DNA of 64,000 nucleotides from Globodera rostochiensis (taxonomy: Eukaryota; Nematoda; Chromadorea; Rhabditida; Heteroderidae), in the NCBI GenBank assembly GCA_018350325.1, contig JAEVLN010000008.1, positions 620,001 to 684,000 of the forward strand. The letters are read 5' to 3'. A model generated the notes under the pieces. The model saw only the letters and a program-made list of their open reading frames with translations. It made no database searches and had not been told where the DNA came from. Positions 55,213-64,000 of this stretch are shown here, piece by piece. Each line of letters opens with the position of its first letter. Within the stretch, counting starts at the first letter, position 1. The translations under genes and the position numbers were made by a program.

Positions 55213-56921
55213 ATGCCGATCAGCAGCAACAATTTTGCAATAATATCTCAGTCTACCAGCTGTTATTATCAATTTGCTGATATTATTTCTGGCGCTGACA
55301 CCGTTTGCCACCTTTCCATGGGCCTCAAATCCAGGCGATCGTCCGCGTCTCCCTCAGACAACGGCACAATTGGTCCGGTGATTAAATGTTTAAAATACAA
55401 ATTTAAGGGCCTCCTTTTTTTTTGTTGCAGAATGCGTTGTTTGCGGGGCGCCTGCATCCGCAGTGCACTACATGGTGTGGTCGTGCAACGGCTGCAAAAC
55501 ATTTTTCCGACGTGCAATAATGGAGGTACTCCCCCCCCACCCCCCTTAAATCCAATCCGTCCATTAAATGCCCCCCCCCTTAAATTAAATGAATCCATTA
55601 AATGCCCCCCCCCCCTTAAATCCAATCCGTCCATTAAATGTTCCCAAATTTAATCCGTCCATTAAATGCCCCCCCCCTTAAATTAAATGAATCAATCCAT
55701 CCATTAAATGTCCCCTCTTAAATCCAATCCGTCCATTAAATGTTTGTTTCGCAGAATCGTAAATATTCATGTGCGCGGAATGGAAAATGCCAAATTGGTG
55801 TAAAAAACCGGTGCTGTTGTCGGCACTGTCGCTTTGAAAAGTGCATAAAAGTCGGCATGACTTTTACAGGTCATTCATTCATTTCCTTTGCCCATTAAAG
55901 ACCATAATTATGTGTTAAATATGTTAACAAATCGTATATTAACAAAATTTCTCTGAACGTTCGGATTTCCCGCGCCGAGTTTAAAGTATACCAAATTCCG
56001 GTCGAATACGGTCACCGTAACTACCGTATCCCCTCAAGGCAATTCCTTCTTCTGACCAACGATCGCTGATCGTCCATTGCTCCTTCGCTCTGCTCGTCTT
56101 CAGCGAAGCCTTCCAAACGCCCGAACGCTTTTCGGATCGATTGGTGTATCCGGACGGACTGCAGGTGACCAGAAACTTCTTCAGAGGCATTTGCATTCCC
56201 CAAAACGGACTGATCAGAGGCATCGTGGCGGTGATCAACTTTATATTGGTATATAAGAAAATAAATAATGTTATTAAAAAACATTTTTATTAATTATATA
56301 TTCTTAAGGCGCCAATACGACGAATTCAACTTACTGAAGTGGAATATGTGTTCTTACAAACGCTGCTTTTGTTTGACACAGGTCACTAATATTTTGCTCT
56401 TTTAGAAAAAATTCAAAAAATAAAATCGCTTTATTCATTTATTATTTTAAGATTGTCTTTTATTGAGCGAATCGACGCGGCGACTTGTAACTTCAAAACA
56501 AGAAATGTTATTTGTCAGTTTACAGAGGCATCTGTTCGCAAAAATGGGCGCGAATTCGATGGGAAGTGCCAACCGTATGGCTCAGCTTTTACTCCGAATT
56601 TCCAATATTCAAGTAAATAATTTTAATTTTAATTTGATTTAAATGAATATTTTTTATCTCAGCAGAATTTCTGTTGTAAAATTCAATCGTTATTAAGAAG
56701 ATACAACTTAAATTCAAATGGATTTTTGATTAATTTTCTCTGAAATGATTATTCAATTAAAAAATTAATATTTTAAAACATTTACTTATGCAGAAAGTCG
56801 CCGCGTTCAAAAGACAATTTTTTATAGACGAAAATTCGCTGAACATTTTGGGCTCCAATTATGCTAAGTCCAGCTTTGCCATTCAACTTGCCAACCTCTA
56901 CCCAGCTGACTCCCCAATTTG
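55213..56921 (+). CDS. Nuclear hormone receptor (nematode expanded class)
   Basis: Ligand-type transcription factor acting in the nucleus. The ATG at 55213 begins [13 protein letters not shown]; phase with the next exon is best kept by a donor after ACAATTG (GTCCGG). The DNA-binding domain has both zinc fingers: [20 protein letters not shown] with P-box [11 protein letters not shown] (exon about 55431-55528), then [12 protein letters not shown] and [14 protein letters not shown] (exon about 55755-55868). Ligand-domain exons give [20 protein letters not shown] (56100-56250), [15 protein letters not shown] (56310-56381) and [14 protein letters not shown] (to about 56612). The last exon ends at 56921 with [11 protein letters not shown]. 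The start of the first ligand-domain exon (56020-56060) could not be joined in frame, so a small exon or frame break may be missed there. The intron at 55529-55754 is a C-rich tandem repeat. Confidence 0.85.
55540..55742 (+). repeat. CCATTAAATGCCCCCCC tandem repeat in a receptor intron
   Basis: Irregular repeats built from TCCGTCCATTAAATG and CCCCCCCCTTAAATTAAATG, about six units, filling most of an intron. Confidence 0.85.
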
Positions 56922-57216
56922 ATGTTAATTAACGACATTATAAATTATTTTCTTTTTTTATGGCCATCTTCCTCCGATAAAACATTATATTTTTTACTTG
57001 CTCAAATACATATAGAGGAAGGAATAAACAATAAAAATTTGCAAATAAATTTTATATACAATACTAATTTATTTATTTGCACATTTTTATATTGGCCATA
57101 AATTAATTGACAAATTAAATGCAAACTAATTAGCTTGTGACTTTATTAAAGCACAATCATTTTATTAACGTTTTATGATATTGCCTTTTTACAATTTTTT
57201 TTGTTGCGAAATGCTA
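56922..57216. other. Intergenic, nothing recognised
   Basis: AT-rich 3' flank of the nuclear receptor; contains AATAAA near 57022. Confidence 0.4.
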
Positions 57217-58610
57217 TTAATAAAATCCACAAAGAATACATAGGTATACTAGTATTGCATATGCATGTTCGCGTATCGCCAAAAAGAAGTTTATATGTTT
57301 ATTTATATTAATATAATATAACAAAACATTTTCACACAAAATGTTATTAATAATGATCACAGCTTTGAAATAAAACATTATGTCGGGGGATATAGGCCAA
57401 AAGTCAAGAAAATCGTGACCGGTTAGAATTAAAGAAAACAGAAAAATTTTAATTTTGGGATAAATTTTTTTTAATTGATCAAAATTTTTTTGCATTTTGG
57501 AATAAAATTCGAATTGATACGACCGATCACGATCGGAATTCTGGCCCGCCAAACTTTGTTTTTGAGAAGGTGTGTGATCTACGATATTTAAAAATGGATT
57601 TATAAAACCCGAATAAGAAACCGACGACTGTTCATTTTGACAAAAGCACACACTTTCGTCGTTGGGTTCATGGAATGGCAATGTAAAAGGCTTCTCAATG
57701 GCTCAAATTTGTGGCGGTTGCCGTCCCGCGGATTGTAAGCGTCGTCTGCACGCCGTCCCTTTCCGATTCCGCCAGGAGCAAATCGTCGAAAAGTGCGTTC
57801 TGTTGCTGGAAGCGGTGCCGCGTGTTCGGACGTCCCGCCATTTGCGAGGCGTTCAGTGACTGGCGCGAGAAGAAATCGGCCGGGCTGACGAATCTTCGCG
57901 CTTCATTACGATTATCCGCGGCACATCGGCTCTCTGACAAGGGACTTTTTGCGTTGGATTCCGCAGACTGTTGGCCTCGGCTGGGCATGGCCAACACTTT
58001 TTGCGTGTTGTTTTCTTCGTTTTGGCTCGACAAGTGCGTTGGCATCGTTGATAATGTCTTAAAAATGAAATTAACGCTTTTGCAATTAATATTTAAAACC
58101 AAATTAAAGAATTTTCGAACTTACGGGTTGGGCAGACGAAAGAGGCGCGGCCGCTCTCAGCACGAGATGAAGCTGGTTGGAGGATGATGACGGCGATGGC
58201 ACAGCTGCAACAGCAGAGAAACTGGTCATGTTCAAAGGTCGGAATTTGTTTGTTGATTTGCACAATAAGCGATCTGCAGATGGGTAAATTACAACAAATA
58301 CATAAACATTTGAATGTGAAATCTCGAATGATTGTACGTAAATGTGTACAAAAATGTATGAATTGACAGAATTGTGATAATGTCGATCAGGCTGGACGGT
58401 AGGATCAAAGAATTGGTCATTTTTTTCTGAATAAATTCGCATTTTTGCATAGAATTCCCCATAATTTTCCGTTCGAAAGTTGGGCGTCACATTCACAAAT
58501 CCCCGCAGGGCGGGAGCACTTTTTAAGAAACATATACAGTATGTATGAAAAACATGAATATTGCAGAAAATCCTTCCTGTTATGTATGAAATGTTACAAA
58601 AAGCATTCAC
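57217..58610 (-). CDS. Unidentified Ser/Gln-rich protein gene
   Basis: Several conserved-looking open segments on the - strand link by plausible splice sites, but I do not recognise the product. Segments in order: SAPALRGFVNVTPNFRTENY, GEFYAKMRIYSEKNDQFFDP (58360-58520); DRLLCKSTNKFRPLNMTSFS followed by SSSSNQLHLVLRAAAPLSS (58130-58270); MPTHLSSQNEENNTQKVLAM, PADFFSRQSLNASQMAGRPN and NALFDDLLLAESERDG (57700-58060); PFHEPNDESVCFCQNEQSSV and SYQFEFYSKMQKNFDQLKKI (57480-57680). The FEFYSKMQK and GEFYAKMRI pieces resemble each other. The protein seems largely disordered. Exact ends and splice sites are uncertain, and the first exon was not found. Confidence 0.5.
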
Positions 58611-61600
58611 TTTCGCTGATTGGCATGTAATTCCTTAACGACGAAACTTTGACATTTAAGGCCTTAATGTTAATAATATGTATGCAGTAAATTATGCAAA
58701 TAAAGAAATAGCGAAATTGTCCTAAAAAATGGCAAAATTGGTATAAAGAAAGAAACATAACCTCGGCGGCACCAACCCCCGCCAAAGTCTTTGTAAAAAA
58801 TGCACTCTTCTGCTGCTTTCTTTCAATTTTGCGGCGCCGTTCGCAGGGAGTTTATGATGCTTTTTCTTTATAATATGGGGGGGGGGGGACAGAACGCAGC
58901 AAACGGACGAACGGACGAACGAATGAATGAGGAAGTAAAATTGCCTCTTCCCATAGTTACGTGGGGACGGAAAGTGAGGCGATCTGCTGAAGAACATTCC
59001 CGGCCCAAAATTCCCAAATTGGACGCATCGCGCCATCGAATTATTTAGGCGATGGGAGGGGGGGAGGGGAGGCTCGGGAATGGAAACCCCCAATTTGAAA
59101 ATATTCCCCGTTTCCCGAGGAAAGTCCCTTTATTTGGACGGATATCGACTCGTTACCCCCCAACTCGTTCACCTACGACTCGTTACCTTTTCTACGACTC
59201 GTTACCTTTAACAAAAATGACTCAAAATGACAACAAACCTCAAAAATCGTACAAAACTCGTGCGTAAAACACGTACCCTAGCTCCGTGAGTACCTGTATG
59301 CCGAACCCCTAACCCGAATCTGAACAATTTGTAGGAAACAACTTTTTTTTTCCAAGAAACAATTTTTTTTAAGTCGTTTAAAAGGTTCAAAATGCATGTA
59401 AGGACAAACAGTTCGAACGAATTTGGTGCTCGAACCCTTAAATACCCTAAATTCCCGATTTTATAGGTGAAAAGAGTTTTCAGCTATATTTGCCTTAGGC
59501 TTAGAAATAAAAAGGAGTGAAAAAAAGATTATAAACAATTTTAAGATGGTAAAAGGTGCAAATAAACTGGTGACTGTTTGTTCTGGTCGAGATTGGATTG
59601 AGAGAGAAAATGACGTCATGCGAACAATAGCAAAATAATAAACTCACGAGAATTGAAGTATAATTGTTTAACATAAAAAAGGGCAGAAAAACAATTTAAC
59701 TTGCCTCCATCTTATTTCAAAACATTGATTGATAAATTAGGTAGATGCCATCCAATTTGGGAACATTTTCATATTTTTGGTATTTTTCTAACAAATATTT
59801 CTTATCAAAACTTTTTCGGGAAATGTTACAAACAACGAAACGACGACCAGTGAGGAGGAAGTGAAATAAATCAAATTGATATTATCAAAAAGTCAAATGG
59901 GAAGTGATTATTTGTACACTCCGAGAAAGAAATCCCCCCCCCCCCACCTCCGGGGTGGCATTTTGCCTTTTTGACCGGCATTTTGGGTCAGCTGCCGGTA
60001 AATTTAATTCTGTTGAAAATGTTATTTTTGGTAAACTCCGCTAATAAATTCGATAATAATGTTTTGCAAAGTGATTGGCCGCCCGTATTTTGCCGGTAAT
60101 TTTTGGCAAAATGCCGGTTTTGGAGTTTGAGATCGCCTCCGCCCCCAATAAAAGAATTGTTTTTTTTGAAGAATGAGGAAGTCTATTCATTTGCTTATGT
60201 AATGAATATCCCCCCCCCCCCCTTTCGACAGAATTCGGCGAGAATTTGAGAACGGTGAACAGACGGAGGGACGAGGGGAGGGGGGGGGGGGGGGGGATAA
60301 GCTGTTGAAAAAGGCGGAAGTAAAATTGGGAAAGAAATTATAACGTTGCTTAACTAATTATATTTATGACTTTTCGAAATAATTATTCCAATTTACAGTA
60401 CAATTACATTTCTTAATCTAAACTGTGCGAAAAGATGTCAAAATAGGGTAGCTACGAAAAATGGCGTCTAATCAAAAATTAATAAATAATTCTTTTTAAA
60501 TTAAAATTTAACATAAATAATCAAACTTTCTAAAAATAAATTTTTTTTAATTTGCGTAACCCCCCAATCAGAAAACTAAAATTAGGGAAGTAAGTAAGTA
60601 ATGTTGAAGGGGGGAGGAAGGAAAATTAGAATGACACAAAAGGAGCGCGAGGGGACGTCGGGGGGAGGGGGGGGGGGGGGGTAGGGACACGAGGACGTTG
60701 ATAAATTTTATATTTTATGCTTACAAACTACAAAATATTTTTCGAAAGAATTTGCTAACTTTTTAGATGGAATTCTTCACAAAATCATTCACAAAAATTT
60801 GCTTCCGATCCGAGTGCCGAGTAAAAAGGAATTATTTTAATAACCGGGTGACCATCGACAAAACCCAAAAATTAGGTTTAGCAGCTAAAAATTAGCAAAA
60901 ATTAAGGTTAGCCTTCGCACAAAACGGGAATAATTTTAGGCGTTGCGTTTAAATATATTTACGAATTTATTGCCAAAACTTTATTTGTTGTACTCTTTCA
61001 CCAAAGTTGCACTTGGTCCAACAACTTCAGATTCACATCCATCGACATCAAAAGATAAAATGCCAAAGAGAATAAATAATCTATTAAGTATAAGCATTTT
61101 ATTGCGTCGACTAACGTTACTCTAGCGGCCGCTAGTTAATTTAAATTCACATATTCCGAAATTATTTATGCATTTGCATGCCATTCTCTCTCATTTGGAT
61201 GCTTTTGCCAACAACGGAAATGAAAAAGCAAAAAGATCTCTCAAAATTATTTTGTTGAGATAATGGCAACGAAATTGCGAGAAAAGAGATATAATTGCTA
61301 TGAAAATTTAAAAAGGAATTTTCGTTACAATATGAAACAAAAAATAAGCTCAGCTTAACAAACAGAAAATAAAAATATGGGTTCTTTTCCGTTATGAGTC
61401 AACAAAAAAAAAAAATTTATTTAGACAGGGAGGGGGGGGGGAGGGGACTCTCGAGATTTTCGAGGGCCGTCAGTCGGCGTTTGTTCGTAAGAGAGGCAGT
61501 CGAGAACGGAGGGGCATTTGTATAGTGCACACAAATAGAATGCGCCGGAAGGCAAAAGCGGAAGTAAATTTTGGAATGTACCCGAAATCGGAAAAAAATA

Positions 61601-63269
61601 AATGGGGGGGGGGGGAATGGACGTCGTGGTGGAAAAGAAAGAAAGCATTCTGCTAATAAAATGAAAACAATTCATGCGAATTACGAAATTGGATGGGCGG
61701 CCGGCTGATGGACGTTTTGATTTTGTTTTGGCTGGGCGGATGGAAAACAAAATTAAATGAATGTGTCGTATTAATAAAAGTCAACGGGAAAATGAATGAA
61801 TGTGCACTACCCGGAAAAATAATATTAATTATTAGTAATTGTAAGTGTTGTTTGGGGAATGAACGGGTGGTGGGTGATTGGACGATGAGAGAGAATCGGG
61901 GGGAATAAATGGAGGAAGTAATGAATGATTTTACTGCTGAAATTCCACTTTTTCTGATCATTGGAATACGGCAAAAAAGGGATGGGGGCGGTCTCGATGA
62001 AATGAAAAATGGCTCTTTGACCTAAAAACGATATATTCGTGCATTTCAGAACAAGGCGCGTTCAGAAAGATTAACACCTCTAATTACAAATTACAAATTA
62101 TGTTTTGGTCAAATTAAGTTGGAGGGGTCCGGCACTGCGCCGGCGGAAAAGCCCGTGGTTCGGCAAAATTTGTCGCGCGCGGATCGACAACAAATGCAGG
62201 AATTTTTAACTTTTTGTTGGGAAGAGGACCGACGGTTTCCGACAAAATTCCAAATTGCATTAACAATATTTTGCCAAAAATGTCATTCCTAGGGTGTATA
62301 TTTGTTAATCCGAATCAGAGGATCCCGGACCTTTGAGCCTAAATACTATGATTGGAATTCAAAAACCGGTCCTCCTCCCCCGATCTGATCTTATTCGATC
62401 TGCGGGTTAAAATTTCAGTTTTAAATAATGATGGAATTGTCGCACATTTATTGTCCGTAATGGCTGGCGTCTTATACGACGGACGAAGGAACTCTTTTCA
62501 TCTTTTTGTACCGATTCAGCAAATTTTCTTGGCGATCACCGATCATTGCCGCTTCATTTCTCCTTTATAAATGTGTCCGCTCACTCAACGCACGACACTT
62601 TTGGCAAAAAGAGCAATTTGTCGACGATGCGTTCCAATTCCTCATTCCGTTGCTTCCCCCCCCCCCCCAATCGTTGCTCTCTTATTTTCTCGAATCTTTT
62701 TCTCGAATTTCTTCCAACCCTTTTTTTTTGGTCACAGACTGAAGAAACGCTGCTGCTTTAAACAAACATTATACGCTTGATGGCTTTGATTTGCAATTTC
62801 TCAAATAACAACGCTAATGAAGAACCAATTTTAGTTGTTAGTAACTACAGCGGTATTACAAAATGGAAGCGAAACTTTCAAAATGAGGACAAAAATAACT
62901 AACGAGCGAATTTCTTTAAATTCTATAATGAGTTAGAGCAATAAACTGGAATGACGTCAGAAGCGAGTGTCCATCAGTCACAGTTTCGATCAGAAATCGG
63001 TTAATTAGCTTACGCTTAATGGCACATTTAATTAACTGCCTAAAAATCAACGACTTTTCTATCAGAAAAATATGCAAATTCACTTTTTAAAATTATTTGT
63101 TATTGTTTGTTTTGCCGTAAGGCAAAGGAAAAGCATAAACCTGTCAAACCACAACAAGCAGAAGCAGCATAAGAGGGGGGTTTATGTGCGGATAAAAAGG
63201 ACATTGCCAGCAATGGACACAATAAATTGAATGAATGAGCACTTTCTTTGAGGGCATCTTAAAATTAAA
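58611..63269. other. Long intergenic region without a recognisable gene
   Basis: About 4.7 kb. Poly-G runs near 58877, 59058, 60281, 60667, 61432 and 61606, and poly-C near 59936, 60211 and 62657. Short ACTCGTT repeats occur at 59145-59210. ORFs here owe their length to low-complexity DNA or lack any family signature. Confidence 0.5.
59145..59210 (+). repeat. CGACTCGTTACC / CAACTCGTTCAC short tandem words
   Basis: ACTCGTT occurs four times in about 60 bp. The same word family is at 16337-16380, which suggests a dispersed repeat. Confidence 0.65.
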
Positions 63270-63509
63270 ATGGGACAAAACAGCAGCAGAAGAGAAGTGC
63301 CAAATCCGGTTTTATTGGAGTTGGAAAACAATGGGAAAAGTTTGGATGAATATTTTTATGTGCGCAAATTTGGAGCATTTGTTGGAAAAAATATTCATTT
63401 GGGGAGGGAATTGACATTTACACAAAATCTTCACATTTACCCAACTAAATCTGTTGCCAAGCTTAGAAAAAAATTAAATTTATTTTGGGTCAGTTGCTTC
63501 TTTATTTAA
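63270..63509 (+). CDS. Small ORF with myristoylation-like start, unknown
   Basis: The ATG in AAAATGGGACAAAACAGCAG encodes MGQNSSRREVPNPVLLELEN, a Gly-2/Ser context that fits N-myristoylation. It continues NGKSLDEYFYVRKFGAFVGK and LRKKLNLFWV before a stop at 63509. No family recognised. It may be the first exon of a gene, with a GT donor around AACTAAATCTGTTGC, or a small lineage-specific protein. Confidence 0.4.
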   Translation: MGQNSSRREVPNPVLLELENNGKSLDEYFYVRKFGAFVGKNIHLGRELTFTQNLHIYPTKSVAKLRKKLNLFWVSCFFI

Positions 63510-63610
63510 ATTATAAATCTTTTTATAATTAAGAAAATATACTTTTGAGGAATGAATTATGGTCTTTTCTTAAGAGAAGCAAATAATCTGTGACAGATTT
63601 TAAATTCAAA

Positions 63611-64000
63611 ATGAGCATCAAATCACTTATTATTTTGTCCATTTTATTCGCATTGATCAGACTCAGCGACTGTTTTCTGTTTGGCGGTCTCGGGGGTGCC
63701 GGTGGGGGAGGATTCTGCTGCTGTCCTCCTCCCCGTCCACGTCCATGCTGCTGTCCTCCTCCTCCTCCAGTGCCATGTTGTCCACCGTTTCCGACATGTT
63801 GATGATTTCAAATTTAAATTTTTTTTTTGAAATTAAAAGTATATATATATTATATTATAATATCGTATTTTATTTTTTCGTTTTAAAGGTGGGAGTTTCG
63901 GAGGCGGCTTTGGAGGTATACTTCAAAGGAATTGGCCACGTTTTAAGAATATAACATCGTTTAATTAGGAAGAGGTGGTGGAGGTATGTTTTGCAATAGC
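63611..64000 (+). CDS. Cys/Pro/Gly-rich secreted protein (continues past window)
   Basis: The ATG at 63611 opens with a signal peptide, MSIKSLIILSILFALIRLSD, followed by CFLFGGLGGAGGGGFCCCPP and alternating CCC and Pro blocks, a composition common in nematode cuticle or surface proteins. The first exon is open to a stop at 63802. Two further short Gly-coding stretches follow, each between a possible acceptor and donor: 63889-63915 (GTGGGAGTTTCGGAGGCGGC) and about 63970-63982 (GAAGAGGTGGTGGAG). They suggest that splicing from a donor such as CCACC|GTTTCC may bypass the stop and add Gly-rich mini-exons beyond the window. Confidence 0.55.

Noticed and set aside
60943..61125. 60-codon ORF with hydrophobic start as a secreted protein
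   Set aside because: It begins at TTG and not ATG, and there is no supporting signal.

Overview
The window is eukaryotic and reads as nematode genomic DNA: small genes on both strands, many introns of 40-120 bp with GT-AG and some GC-AG borders, AT-rich intergenic DNA and long poly-G/poly-C tracts. The gene content points to a plant-parasitic tylenchid, most likely a cyst nematode (Heteroderidae). The strongest sign is a glutathione-synthetase-like gene that begins with a signal peptide, the layout of the glutathione-synthetase-like effector family known from cyst nematodes. The species is an inference; no marker gene for species is present. Exon borders below were worked out by eye from splice sites, reading phase and family conservation.

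Layout. 1-2148 (-): CYP4-type cytochrome P450, cut by the left edge. 2149-6891: no gene; CT microsatellite and G/C tracts. 6892-9829: a nearly perfect inverted duplication of a dual-specificity phosphatase gene, the two copies convergent. 9830-17785: about 8 kb without a recognisable gene, holding minisatellites, a TA-flanked MITE and a foldback. 17786-21912 (-): tubulin-tyrosine-ligase-like 12. 21913-23908: repeats, including a second foldback. 23909-25153 (-): a 2-oxoglutarate/Fe(II) oxygenase closely matching the microbial ethylene-forming enzyme, the most unusual gene here. 25561-28376 (+): SLC17-type anion transporter with a splice-donor-carrying tandem repeat. 29045-31703 (+): secreted glutathione-synthetase-like protein. 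32075-32634 (-): small secreted protein. 33706-37217 (+): unidentified type I membrane glycoprotein. 37877-41137 (-): kanadaptin (FHA domain), divergent from 41417-46984 (+) mitochondrial isoleucyl-tRNA synthetase, which carries a hAT-type MITE with an intact 8-bp target duplication. 47376-48187 (-): truncated, inverted copy of the glutathione-synthetase-like gene. 48565-51320 (-): UDP-glycosyltransferase. 53207-55073: FoldBack-like element with minisatellite arms. 55213-56921 (+): nuclear hormone receptor. 57217-58610 (-): unidentified Ser/Gln-rich gene. 58611-63269: no recognisable gene. 63270-64000 (+): a small ORF and a Cys/Pro/Gly-rich secreted protein running off the right edge.

Functionally this is a mix of housekeeping genes (IARS2, kanadaptin, TTLL12), detoxification genes (P450, UGT), and genes with possible host-interaction roles (secreted glutathione-synthetase-like protein, small secreted proteins, ethylene-forming-enzyme-like oxygenase). 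Nothing suggests operon-like co-regulation; the divergent pairs 23909-25153/25561-28376 and 37877-41137/41417-46984 probably share promoter regions.
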